Positions 33,864 through 42,918 of a stretch of 64,000 bases of DNA are shown piece by piece. Each line of letters opens with the position of its first letter. Position 1 is the first letter of the stretch. Origin of the DNA: Chlorobiota bacterium (GTDB lineage Bacteria > Bacteroidota > Ignavibacteria > OLB7); contig JAQBOZ010000019.1 in NCBI GenBank assembly GCA_028287785.1, positions 104,300 to 168,299 on the forward strand, written 5' to 3'. Made by a program: the position numbers and the translations under genes. The notes under the pieces were generated by a model. It was not told the origin of the DNA, searched no databases, and saw nothing but the letters and a program-made list of their open reading frames with translations.

Positions 33864-34499
33864 ATGATGAAGTCACGCTATATATCGATGGGCCTCGCGG
33901 CGCTTCTGGTGACGGTATGCGGCTGTACCCACGAACCGAAGCCGGACGTTCCATCGAACGATCGGGATACGGCGACGCTGGTGCATGATTCCCTCCATCC
34001 CGATCCGGCACATACGGCCACGACCACGACGACCGTAAGCACAACTCCCGGCACTTCAGCCACGGTGACGACCACAACATCGATCAAGGCCGACCCGAAG
34101 GTGGACGCGATTCTCACGGAGATGAAGGCCCGGCGCGATCCGAACGGCATCACGATCGGCATCCCCGAAACTGTCCTCTTCAAAAGCGGCGACGCGCAAC
34201 TTCTTCCCGGCGCCCGCGCGACGCTCGAAAAAATCCGCGACGTTGCAGTCCATTATGGCACCGCCCCGATCGCCGTAAATGGTTATACCGATAATCAGGG
34301 AAAGCCGGAAGATAATCTCGCTCTTTCCGAAAAGCGCGCAATGGCCGTGAAGGATTATCTGGTCAACACCCTGAAGGTCAGCGGCACGACGCTGTCGGCG
34401 AAGGGATATGGTGAGGCAAGCCCGGCCGCACCGAATACGACTCCCGAGGGACGCCAGCAGAATCGGCGCGTGGAGGTATTTATCCAGGCAGCGGGATAA
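33864..34499 (+). CDS. OmpA-domain lipoprotein
   Basis: 211 residues with a signal ending LLVTVCGC, a usable lipobox near residue 21. A Thr-rich linker (about 48-75) precedes a C-terminal OmpA-like peptidoglycan-binding domain: VLFKSGDAQLLPGARATLEKI, VNGYTDNQGKPEDNLALSEKRAMAVKDYL and GYGEASPAAPNTTPEGRQQNRRVEVFI. It anchors the outer membrane to the cell wall. AAGGAAAAAAGG directly upstream of the two adjacent ATG codons (33864, 33867) may act as ribosome-binding site. It is monocistronic, closed by a strong terminator. Confidence 0.92.
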   Translation: MMKSRYISMGLAALLVTVCGCTHEPKPDVPSNDRDTATLVHDSLHPDPAHTATTTTTVSTTPGTSATVTTTTSIKADPKVDAILTEMKARRDPNGITIGIPETVLFKSGDAQLLPGARATLEKIRDVAVHYGTAPIAVNGYTDNQGKPEDNLALSEKRAMAVKDYLVNTLKVSGTTLSAKGYGEASPAAPNTTPEGRQQNRRVEVFIQAAG

Positions 34500-34558
34500 A
34501 TATTTTTCCGATATATTCTTTGATGAATATTCGGGAAAATAGAATAGAATAATTATCG

Positions 34559-34605
34559 AAAAACGTACAGCACGGAAATATATTCCGTGCTGTACGTTTT
34601 TTGAA
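34559..34605 (+). terminator. strong intrinsic terminator after the OmpA lipoprotein
   Basis: A perfect 19-bp stem (AAAAACGTACAGCACGGAA with its complement), loop ATATA and a T run. It can work in both directions. Confidence 0.95.
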
Positions 34606-34620
34606 GCGGACGAAGTTGTT

Positions 34621-34754
34621 CAGCGTACTTCGAAGACGCAGCCCCTTCAAGGACGATCAGATGCAAGGCGACCGAACCTGCGCGAATGCGGCGTCCTCCC
34701 GGACGCCGCAATGTGAAGGCCAACACAGCAGATGACGTCCTTCAACAGTCTGCC
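34621..34754. repeat. dispersed repeat R2, copy 3, abutting mutY stop
   Basis: Contains CAGCGTACTTCGAAGACGC, GGCGACCGAACCTG, hairpin TGCGGCGTCC-TCCC-GGACGCCGCA (34687-34710), GTGAAGGCCAACACAGCAGA and TTCAACAGTCTGCCG. Compared with copy 1 both hairpin arms differ in step (GCGGCGTCC for GAGGCGTCC), so pairing is preserved. It ends two bases before the mutY stop codon. Confidence 0.78.
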
Positions 34755-34755
34755 G

Positions 34756-35775
34756 CTACAGCGGAAGCATCACCATATCCCCCTCCTGAAGCTCGCCCTC
34801 GCGAACCACGCCGCCGCGAACTATAAATCCCTCTGCCATCAACCTCCGGAATATCTCCAACAGATCCCTCCGTTCCGGGATCGTGAACTGATCGAACAGC
34901 GACGGCGTGCCGAGCGAATCGATAATCTCGGAAACCCGGATCGGCTCATGCGAGCCGCGGAGCCGCTCCACGATCTGTCCGCGCCAGATTCTCCTGGGAA
35001 CGCCGCGAATCTCGGGCTCCTTTTTCGCGTCCTGCCGCGCATCGAACAACTCGATCGGACGTGGAAAGGCGGAAAGGCAGATATCGTTCAACGGGCAGCG
35101 CGAGCAGGCGGGGCGGCGGGCGGTGCAGATGGTGGCGCCGAAGTCCATCAGCGCCTGATGCCAGCGATATGCGTCCCCCGGCGGAACAATCGTGGTTGCC
35201 AGACGCTCGATGGTGACGGCGGGCATCGTCATTTCGGCGGTAATAAGCCTGAAGAACATTCGGGAATAAACGCGGTGGATATTGACATCGACCACCGGCA
35301 CATCGGCGCCGAAGGCAAAGCAGGCAACGGCGCTCGCCGTGTAACGCCCGATGCCGGGGAGCGACTCCAGGCCGGCAACGGTTCGCGGAAATATTCCATG
35401 ATGCCGCCGGACTATTTCCACCGCCGCCTCCTGAAGCCTGAGCGCGCGCCGATTATATCCCATCCCCCGCCACGCCCTGATCAGATCGCCACGCGACGCC
35501 GACGCGAGCGCCTCCACCGTCGGAAAAAGCGCCAGAAATTCCGGGAGCTTTTCCACGACGCGCGCGGTCTGCGTCTGCTGAAGCATCACCTCGCTTACCA
35601 GAATCATATAGGGATCATGGATGATCTCGTCGCCCTTCCGGCTCATCGCCCGCTCTATCGAGCGCCAGGGAAAGCTCCGCCCTTCGATGGCGAACCATTC
35701 CGGAAGCCGCTCGCGAACAGTCGCATAATACAGGTGATAACTCAACGGGAGATAATCGGGAACGGGGAATATCAT
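34756..35775 (-). CDS. mutY: A/G-specific adenine DNA glycosylase MutY
   Basis: Removes adenine paired with 8-oxoguanine. I place the start at 35775 (MIFPVPDYLPLS), giving 339 residues; the frame is open to 35931 but that part has no family match. FPWR, the catalytic Glu in LVSEVMLQQTQTARV, the helix-hairpin-helix LESLPGIGRYTASAV and the catalytic Asp in VVDVNIHRVYSR are present. The iron-sulphur loop CTARRPACSRCPLNDIC has the C-x6-C-x2-C-x5-C spacing. The C-terminal NUDIX-like recognition domain is missing, replaced by a short winged-helix-like region (REPIRVSEIIDSLGTPSLFDQF), so this is a shortened form. Confidence 0.92.
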   Translation of the reverse strand: MIFPVPDYLPLSYHLYYATVRERLPEWFAIEGRSFPWRSIERAMSRKGDEIIHDPYMILVSEVMLQQTQTARVVEKLPEFLALFPTVEALASASRGDLIRAWRGMGYNRRALRLQEAAVEIVRRHHGIFPRTVAGLESLPGIGRYTASAVACFAFGADVPVVDVNIHRVYSRMFFRLITAEMTMPAVTIERLATTIVPPGDAYRWHQALMDFGATICTARRPACSRCPLNDICLSAFPRPIELFDARQDAKKEPEIRGVPRRIWRGQIVERLRGSHEPIRVSEIIDSLGTPSLFDQFTIPERRDLLEIFRRLMAEGFIVRGGVVREGELQEGDMVMLPL

Positions 35776-35975
35776 TGGAGACAATATCGGAATATCGGAT
35801 TCGGAAACCACGGCGATCGCCCGGCCTCCGGCGAGCGACCATGATACAAAACAGAGCGTTCTCGACTGATATGGATGTATGGCACGGATCGCGAACCTTC
35901 CGTAGCTTATCCGAATCGTCTCGGCGGGCATCGCCCGCCGGCGACGTACTTCAAAACATTATCCGGATGAAGTAG

Positions 35976-38804
35976 ATGCGGCTTGCTCAACTCCTCATCG
36001 CCACCGCAACGGCACTGATGATCTCCTCGGCGGCGCGCGCGCAGTTTCCGACCGGCGCCAACCGCCCCGATGTCTCCTGGCAGCAGATACAGACCGATCA
36101 TTTCCTGATCATCTATCATGATGGCCTGGAGAGCACCGCCCGCGAGGCGGCCGATGTGGCCGAGGCGGTCTACCCGGTCGTGACCGGCAATCTGAAAACA
36201 GAACTCCCCGACCGGACGATGATCTATCTCTCCGATCTGGATGAGGTACCAAACGCGTTCGCCTTCAGCGATCATCATATCTACATCTGGATGCGGGGGA
36301 TTCTGGATGATATCCAGCTCGGCGGCATCCGTTCCTCCGGCCACGCCAAATGGTTCCGCGCGGTGATCACCCACGAGTTCACGCATATCGTGATCGCCCA
36401 TGCCACCAATACATGGCTTTCCTCCCTGATCCCGATAGCCGGCGGCGTCCCGCGATGGTTCAACGAGGGAACTGCGCGCTTTATGGAGCCGGACGGCTGG
36501 ACCACGGATATCGACGAAGTCCTCCGCGTGGCCGCCGTCAATGGCCGCCTGGATTACGATGGGCTGGGGCAACTCGACGGCACGCTCCTCTACGAGACGG
36601 GGCACTCGCTGGTCCGCTATATCACGCAGCGCTTCGGCGATACGGCAGTGCCCCGCATCCTTCATGGCGGCCGCTCCGGCATCGGCGTGTACGATTTCGA
36701 TCGCGCGGTACAGGAGGCGACCGGCAAATCGATCGAGGAGATCTACGCGGACTGGTTCCGGATGGTGACGGTCCTCTACGGCACAACCTATGGCGCGCAC
36801 GAGGAGACGATCGATATCAGCCCGGCGATCACCCGCAGATTTCCGGTGGTGACCGGCATCCGCTACTCCCCCGACGGAACGCGGATAGCGCTGCTGGGAA
36901 CCGGCCCCGGCCAGCGTCCCAGGCTCTACATGGTCCGGAACGATTCCGCGGCGCTGAAGGGAACGCCGGAAGTCCTGAGCGATGAACCGGGATTCGACAC
37001 CGAGTTTTCATGGAGCCCGGACGGCACGCGGATCGTCCTCTCGAAATATCGATTCGGATCGCACAGCGCGCTCCTCCACGATCTCTATATCCTGAACGTG
37101 GCAGGCGGCGACATGGACCGCCTGACGAGCGATGCCTCGCGGACCGATCCGGCGTGGTCGCCCGACGGCCGTTCGATCGTGGCGGTGGAGAAGCGGATCG
37201 GTCGCGACAATCTGGTGCTGATCGATCCGGCGACCGGAAACGCGCGACGCCTTACCTCCTTCACCGATGATATCCAGCTCTACACGCCGTCGTGGTCGCC
37301 CGATGGCGGGCGGATCGCCTTCAGCATGTTCGATGCCGATGGGAAGCGTGCCATCGCGGTGATCAACGCGGACGGCACCGGCCTTGCGCGCCTTACAGCG
37401 GACAGCGCCAACAACCGCTATCCGCTCTGGTCGCCCGATGGAAAACGGATGGCATTTACGACGCACGCCACGGGGATACCGAATCTTCAGGTGATGAACG
37501 CCGACGGCACCGATCGCCATTTTCTCACCGACGTGGCGGGAGGGCTGTACAACGTGCAGTGGCTTCCGGGGCATGATTCTCTGGTGGCGATCAGCTTCGA
37601 CACGCGCGATAATATCCTTCCCCACCTGATCCCCGCGAACAGGCGGGTAATTCCGGCAACCGATCATCCGATGAAGGAGAAATATATCTCCTGGAAAAGC
37701 GTGGCGTTTCCCCGCGCCACGCCTCCGGCCGCGCAGATCCATCCGGCGACGATCACCGATCCGGTAGGATATGCATCGCTCGCGCATATTTACCCGCTGG
37801 TGCCGTTCATTCCCACCTACGGCACCGATCTGGCCCGCGATGGCGTGGGAACCGGCATCCGTCTGGGCCTGGCATCCATCTGGAGCGACCCGATGGGAAA
37901 GCACGGAATTACCGGCTCCGCCGATTACGGGACGGCATCGAAGCAGTTGAGCAGTGGATTTACCTATGTGAATAATCAGCTCCCGTTTTCGCTGACATTT
38001 TCCGGCGAATATTTCATGGGGTTCGATAATGTCCTCTCCGATATCTCCTATTACGAGCGGCGGCGCGGCGGAAGCATATCGTTGATAAAGGTTCTTCCAT
38101 CGGAAAATTCCCTCACGAATTACCAGCGATTTTCCCTCGGCTTTAATTATCGGAGCCTGGAGCCGTGGAACTCCACCAGCTTCAGCGCTCTCCCGGCCGA
38201 ACGGATTCCGGTGGATGCGCGCCTGGCGCAGATCGTCGCGAATTACGCCTACAGCTCGCGCTCATTTTATTTCGGCGGCGATTTTTCCCGGTCGGAGCCG
38301 AAGCTGGGAAGCACCATTCAGTACAACAGGCTGGCGGCGCGCTCCTCGTGGAATCTCAAGCTGAGCGCGCCGGATGAGCCGGAGGCATCGCTCCTTGTTC
38401 ATCTGGACGCGGCGGCGCAGTGGGGAACGCAGCTTCCGCAGGAGTTCCTCGGCTTCAACGCATACGACCAGTTCCAGGGGGGCTTCAACTTCTCCACGCT
38501 CAGCCCCGATTACCGCATCCGCGGCGTCCGGCGCTATATGTACGGCGACCGGCTCGCCATCGGCAGCATCGGCCTTCAGCAGTCCACCGGCGTCCTCGGG
38601 CCGAAGTTCCTGATATTCGCGGAGGCCGGCTCCGCATGGTTCAACGACAGCACGGCGCTGAAGGATGTGCCGATCGTGGCGGGATACGGCGTGGAGTTGC
38701 GAACGATGATCCTTCCGGAGATATGGATGAGCGGCGGCATTGCGTTCGAGATGATCAGGAAGCCGCGGAGGGATTTATATCTGCGGGTTTCAGTGGGGTT
38801 GTAG
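35976..38804 (+). CDS. peptidase-like/PD40-propeller/outer-membrane-barrel fusion protein
   Basis: 942 residues with signal peptide (LLIATATALMISSAARAQ). Residues 30-260 form a peptidase-MA-like gluzincin domain: HEFTH at 133-137 and the downstream Glu in PRWFNEGTARF (Glu164) give a complete HExxH...E zinc site. Residues about 280-560 are TolB/PD40 propeller blades, each with YSPDGTRIALL, WSPDGTRIVLS, WSPDGRSIVAV, WSPDGGRIAFS or WSPDGKRMAFT. From about 610 alternating beta strands (SGFTYVNNQLPFSLTFSGEYFMGF, SLGFNYRSL, YAYSSRSFYFGGDFSR) build a barrel ending LYLRVSVGL, a membrane-insertion-type C-terminus. It is predicted in the outer membrane with periplasmic peptidase and propeller. Confidence 0.8.
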   Translation: MRLAQLLIATATALMISSAARAQFPTGANRPDVSWQQIQTDHFLIIYHDGLESTAREAADVAEAVYPVVTGNLKTELPDRTMIYLSDLDEVPNAFAFSDHHIYIWMRGILDDIQLGGIRSSGHAKWFRAVITHEFTHIVIAHATNTWLSSLIPIAGGVPRWFNEGTARFMEPDGWTTDIDEVLRVAAVNGRLDYDGLGQLDGTLLYETGHSLVRYITQRFGDTAVPRILHGGRSGIGVYDFDRAVQEATGKSIEEIYADWFRMVTVLYGTTYGAHEETIDISPAITRRFPVVTGIRYSPDGTRIALLGTGPGQRPRLYMVRNDSAALKGTPEVLSDEPGFDTEFSWSPDGTRIVLSKYRFGSHSALLHDLYILNVAGGDMDRLTSDASRTDPAWSPDGRSIVAVEKRIGRDNLVLIDPATGNARRLTSFTDDIQLYTPSWSPDGGRIAFSMFDADGKRAIAVINADGTGLARLTADSANNRYPLWSPDGKRMAFTTHATGIPNLQVMNADGTDRHFLTDVAGGLYNVQWLPGHDSLVAISFDTRDNILPHLIPANRRVIPATDHPMKEKYISWKSVAFPRATPPAAQIHPATITDPVGYASLAHIYPLVPFIPTYGTDLARDGVGTGIRLGLASIWSDPMGKHGITGSADYGTASKQLSSGFTYVNNQLPFSLTFSGEYFMGFDNVLSDISYYERRRGGSISLIKVLPSENSLTNYQRFSLGFNYRSLEPWNSTSFSALPAERIPVDARLAQIVANYAYSSRSFYFGGDFSRSEPKLGSTIQYNRLAARSSWNLKLSAPDEPEASLLVHLDAAAQWGTQLPQEFLGFNAYDQFQGGFNFSTLSPDYRIRGVRRYMYGDRLAIGSIGLQQSTGVLGPKFLIFAEAGSAWFNDSTALKDVPIVAGYGVELRTMILPEIWMSGGIAFEMIRKPRRDLYLRVSVGL

Positions 38805-38832
38805 GGTAATGGTAATCCCCGGCCGGTAACAG

Positions 38833-38870
38833 CAACGCCCCGTCGAGCATGCAGCATCGGCGGGGCGTTG
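38833..38870. terminator. shared hairpin between convergent genes
   Basis: CAACGCCCCG and CGGGGCGTTG form a perfect 10-bp stem with an 18-base loop. It lies between the convergent fusion-protein and 2-oxoglutarate genes; T content is low. Confidence 0.55.
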
Positions 38871-38905
38871 TACTATCCATTTCTATCGACATGGGCCGGA
38901 AGCGA

Positions 38906-41900
38906 TCAGCGGAACGTGAGCGCCCGCTTGACGATCTCCTCCTGCTCACGCTGGTGGTAGCGCATGCTGCCGGACGCGGGGCTGCCGGACGCGGGGCGTC
39001 CCAGGAACTTCAACTCCTGCCCGGCGGTAAGCTCGCCCCAGATCCAGTGCGACACGGTATGCCACGGTCCCATGTTCTTCGGCTCCTCCTGCACCCACAT
39101 CACCTCGCGGGCGTTGGGGTAGGTTTCAAACTGCTGGCGCACCTCGGCGGCGGGGAACGGATAGAGATTCTCGATCCGGACGATCGCCACATCGCTCTGA
39201 TTGCGGGCGCGACGGGCCTTCAGCAGATCGTAGTACACCTTGCCGCTGCAGAGAACCACGCGGCGGACGCCCGCCGGATCGAGCTGGTCGATCTCCGGTA
39301 TCACCTTCTTGAACTCGCCGCCGGACAGCTCCTCCATCGTGGAGGAGGCAAGCGGGTCGCGAAGGAGGCTCTTCGGCGTCAGGACGATCAACGGCTTGCG
39401 GATCTCCTGCTTCGCCTGCCGGCGGAGAAGATGGAAGTACTGCGCCGCGGTCGTCGGGTAGGTTACCCGCATGTTGTCCTCGGCGCAGAGCGTCAGGAAA
39501 CGCTCCACGCGCGCCGAGGAATGCTCGGGCCCCTGGCCTTCAAATCCATGCGGCAGCAGCAGCACAACGCTGCTCGTCTGTCCCCACTTATCCTCGCTGG
39601 AGGAGATGAACTGATCGATGATGATCTGCGCGCCGTTGACGAAATCCCCAAACTGCGCCTCCCATAACACCAGTGCGCCGGGATCGGCCACGGAATAGCC
39701 GTACTCGAACCCGAGCACCGCGTACTCCGACAGCGGCGAATCGAAGATCATCAGCGATGCCTGCGTTTCCGAGAGATGATTCAGCGGGATATAGACATCA
39801 TCGGACTTTTGATCGTGGAGCACGGCGTGGCGCGTGGAGAAGGTGCCACGCTGCGAGTCCTGCCCGCTTACGCGGACGGGGGTTCCCTCAAGCAGCAGCG
39901 ACCCGAACGCGAGCGTTTCGGCAAAGGCCCAGTCAATCTTCCCATCGCGAAGCATCGACGGACGCTTTTCGAGCTGCGCCATCAGCTTCGGATTCGGTTG
40001 GATTCCCTCCGGCACCGTGGAGACGATCTTTGTGATATGATCGAGCATGAACTCCGGCACCCCGGTCTGCGGGTTGCTCCAGGTTCCCTCCGGGTTGATC
40101 AACTGATCGGCGAGCGGGTCGGCGGCAAGCTCCGGCTTCGGCTGCGCCTTCGTGGCGACAAGCAGCCCTTCCAGGCGCGACTTGAACTCCTCCTCAATGG
40201 CATCGACCTGCGCCTGCGTCAGCGTCCCGTTGCGGAGAAGACGGTCGGTATAGACCACCCGCGTCGATGGATGCGCCTTGATCTTGCTGTAGAGCATCGG
40301 CTGGGTGTAGCTGGGCTCATCGGTCTCGTTATGCCCGAACCGGCGATAGCAGATCAGATCGATCACCACATCGCGCTTGTAGCGCTGGCGATACTCGAAC
40401 GCCAGGCGCATCACGTAGACCGCGGCTTCCGGGTCATCGCCGTTGACATGGAAGATCGGCGCGCCCACCATCTTCGCCATGTCGGTGGAATAGTGCGTGG
40501 AGCGGGTATCGCGCGGCGATGCGGTGAAGCCGATCTGGTTGTTGATCACCAGATGCACGGTTCCGCCGGTCTGATAGCCGCGAAGCTGGCTCAGGTTGAA
40601 CGTCTCCGCCACAACCCCCTGGCCGGCAAATGCCGCGTCGCCATGAACCAGCAGCGGGATGAACTGGCCGTTCCCCCCCTCGCCGGCGCGATCCTGAAAC
40701 GCGCGCGCCATCCCCTCGACCACCGGATCGACAGCTTCAAGATGGCTCGGGTTGGGCGCAAGGCGGATGCTGATTCGCGCGCCGTTCTCCGCCACGATCG
40801 TTCCCCGTTCGCCCAGATGATACTTCACATCGCCGGAGCCCTGCACCGAGTTGGGATCGAGATTATCCTCGAACTCGGCGAAGATCTTTCCGGGGTTCTT
40901 CCCGATCACCGTCGCCAGCACGTTCAGACGGCCGCGATGCGCCATGCCGATCAGGATCTCCTTTGCCCCCTCCCTTGCCGCGCACTCCACCAGCTCATCG
41001 AGCATCGGGATCGTGGTCTCGGCGCCCTCCAGGGAAAACCGCTTGTGCCCCATGTACTTCGTCTGAAGGAACTTCTCGAAGCCCTCGGCCTCGCTCAGCT
41101 TTCTAAGCACGCGCTGTTTCTGCGACGGGTTCAGCTCGGGACAGTTCCGGCAGGTCTCCATCCTGTTCTGAATCCAGAGCCGCTGGTCCAGGTCCTGAAT
41201 GTGGGTGAACTCCACGCCGATCCGCTGCGTATAGGTATCGCGGACGATCGACAGGATGGTCCGCAGATTGGCGCGCTCCATGTCGGCAAGGCCGCCGGTC
41301 ATAAAGGTGCGGTCGAAGTCCCAGATCGTCAGGCCGTAGGTGGCGGGATCGAGATCGGGCTGGTATTCGGTCTCATCGCCAAGCGGGTTGAGATGCGCCT
41401 GCATATGCCCGCGCGCCCGGAAGCTGGAGATCATCCGCAGCACGCGCTGCTGCTTCTCGATCACCTCCGCCGGGTTCGTGTTGAAGAGCCCCGGATTCCG
41501 GTCGCGAGCCCATGAGAGGGGGCGATACGGGATCTTGAGATGACGGAAGACCTCATCGTAGAAGCCCTCGCCGCCGACCAGCAGATCCTGCATCCTGGCG
41601 AGGAACATGCCGGACTCCGCCCCCTGGATGATACGGTGATCGTAGGTGGAGGTAAGCTCCATCACCTTGCTGATTCCCAGGCCGCTGAGCGTCTCCGCGT
41701 CCATCGACTGATAGGCGGCGGGGTAGTTGATGCTGCCGGTGGCGATGATCGTCCCCTGCCCGGCCATCAGCCTCGGCACGGAGGCAACGGTGCCGATGGT
41801 GCCGGGATTGGTGAGCGTGACCGATGTCCCCATGAAGTCATCGGGACCAAGCTGACCCTTCCGCGCCTTCCTGACGATCGCCTCGTACTCCTCGTAGAAC

Positions 41901-42673
41901 TCCCGGAAGTTCATCCGGTTGGCCCCCTTGATGTTCGGGACCACCAGCGAGCGGGTGCCGTCCGGGCGCTCCAGATCGATCGCCAGCCCAAGATTGACAT
42001 CGGGACGCTCGATCAGAAAAGGCTTGCCGTCGATGCTCTGGAAGCTGTTGTTGAGCGATGGATATTTCATCAGCGACTTGACGATCGCCCAGCCGATGAT
42101 ATGCGTGAAGCTCAGCTTCCCCTGATCGCTCGCCTTCAGAAAGCCGTTGATCAGCGTGCGATTTTCCTCAAGGAGCTTCACCGGAATCTCGCGGAAGCTG
42201 GTCGCCGTTGGCACGCCAAGGCTCGCCTCCATGTTCTGCACGATCCTCAGCCCGATGCCGGTCAGCTGGCGTCCCCCCTGGGGGATGACTGATGGCGCCT
42301 TGGCCGCGGGCGGCGGAGCGGGGGCCGGCTTCGGGCTTTCAGCGGGCTTCTGGGCCTCCGGCTGCGGCTGGGCCGCGGCATGCGAGCCGTTGCCGTTCTG
42401 CGCGGCGGGGGCCAAAGCTGCGCCATTCCCTCCGTTGGCTCCCGGCTTCGGGAAGCGGGAGGGGAATTCATCGACCGCAACCGCGGCGCCTGACGACGTG
42501 GAGGCGCCTCCCTCCTGGCGGACAGTGGCCGCCGGCTCCGGCATCTCGTCCGGGTCGCTTGGATTATATGTCCTGAAGAAATCCTGCCAGGTCGCGTCGA
42601 ACGACCCCGGATTTTTCAGATAATCGAAATAAAGCTCGTTGATATAGGCGGAATTCGGTCCGAAGCTGCTCAT
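38906..42673 (-). CDS. kgd: multifunctional 2-oxoglutarate enzyme (fused E2 succinyltransferase and E1)
   Basis: 1255 residues, the Kgd/SucA-type fusion known best from Actinobacteria. The N-terminal SSFGPNSAYINELYFDYLKNPGSFDATWQDFF is the E1-binding arm, and a Pro/Ala-rich linker follows (45-125). The E2-like acyltransferase core spans about 130-370 (IGLRIVQNMEASLGVPTATSFREIPV...TSTYDHRIIQGAESGMFL) and has no lipoyl domain. From about 390 on is the TPP-dependent E1: ILIGMAHRGRLNVLA, HGDAAFAGQGVVAETFNLSQLRGY, HVNGDDPEAAVYV and YRRFGHNETDEPS. It decarboxylates 2-oxoglutarate in the TCA cycle, working with a separate lipoyl E2 and E3 encoded elsewhere. Confidence 0.94.
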   Translation of the reverse strand: MSSFGPNSAYINELYFDYLKNPGSFDATWQDFFRTYNPSDPDEMPEPAATVRQEGGASTSSGAAVAVDEFPSRFPKPGANGGNGAALAPAAQNGNGSHAAAQPQPEAQKPAESPKPAPAPPPAAKAPSVIPQGGRQLTGIGLRIVQNMEASLGVPTATSFREIPVKLLEENRTLINGFLKASDQGKLSFTHIIGWAIVKSLMKYPSLNNSFQSIDGKPFLIERPDVNLGLAIDLERPDGTRSLVVPNIKGANRMNFREFYEEYEAIVRKARKGQLGPDDFMGTSVTLTNPGTIGTVASVPRLMAGQGTIIATGSINYPAAYQSMDAETLSGLGISKVMELTSTYDHRIIQGAESGMFLARMQDLLVGGEGFYDEVFRHLKIPYRPLSWARDRNPGLFNTNPAEVIEKQQRVLRMISSFRARGHMQAHLNPLGDETEYQPDLDPATYGLTIWDFDRTFMTGGLADMERANLRTILSIVRDTYTQRIGVEFTHIQDLDQRLWIQNRMETCRNCPELNPSQKQRVLRKLSEAEGFEKFLQTKYMGHKRFSLEGAETTIPMLDELVECAAREGAKEILIGMAHRGRLNVLATVIGKNPGKIFAEFEDNLDPNSVQGSGDVKYHLGERGTIVAENGARISIRLAPNPSHLEAVDPVVEGMARAFQDRAGEGGNGQFIPLLVHGDAAFAGQGVVAETFNLSQLRGYQTGGTVHLVINNQIGFTASPRDTRSTHYSTDMAKMVGAPIFHVNGDDPEAAVYVMRLAFEYRQRYKRDVVIDLICYRRFGHNETDEPSYTQPMLYSKIKAHPSTRVVYTDRLLRNGTLTQAQVDAIEEEFKSRLEGLLVATKAQPKPELAADPLADQLINPEGTWSNPQTGVPEFMLDHITKIVSTVPEGIQPNPKLMAQLEKRPSMLRDGKIDWAFAETLAFGSLLLEGTPVRVSGQDSQRGTFSTRHAVLHDQKSDDVYIPLNHLSETQASLMIFDSPLSEYAVLGFEYGYSVADPGALVLWEAQFGDFVNGAQIIIDQFISSSEDKWGQTSSVVLLLPHGFEGQGPEHSSARVERFLTLCAEDNMRVTYPTTAAQYFHLLRRQAKQEIRKPLIVLTPKSLLRDPLASSTMEELSGGEFKKVIPEIDQLDPAGVRRVVLCSGKVYYDLLKARRARNQSDVAIVRIENLYPFPAAEVRQQFETYPNAREVMWVQEEPKNMGPWHTVSHWIWGELTAGQELKFLGRPASGSPASGSMRYHQREQEEIVKRALTFR

Positions 42674-42918
42674 GAGAGGATAGCAAAAGCGTAAATCGTG
42701 CTATGAACTTCGCGGGTTGGCGCCTTCCGGCGAATTCGGCCGGCCCGGGCCGGGGAGGCACGGAATTCCCGCGGACTGTGTACGCTTCCGGCGATGCGGG
42801 CATCCGGCCCGTCAATCGAATCTCCCAGGGGAAATCCGACCGGAAACTTTTATATATCAAAATTCAATCCACATACATCTAGCAATATAGCCGGACGATA
42901 ATTCATGGCTGCTGCTGC

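Noticed and set aside
34621..34754. R2 as a simple intrinsic terminator or integron attC site
   Set aside because: No T run follows the hairpin and no integrase or attC-like conserved ends are present; dispersed REP-like repeat fits better.
39776..41515. 579-codon frame antisense to the 2-oxoglutarate enzyme
   Set aside because: Antisense shadow of a strongly conserved gene, no recognisable motif.
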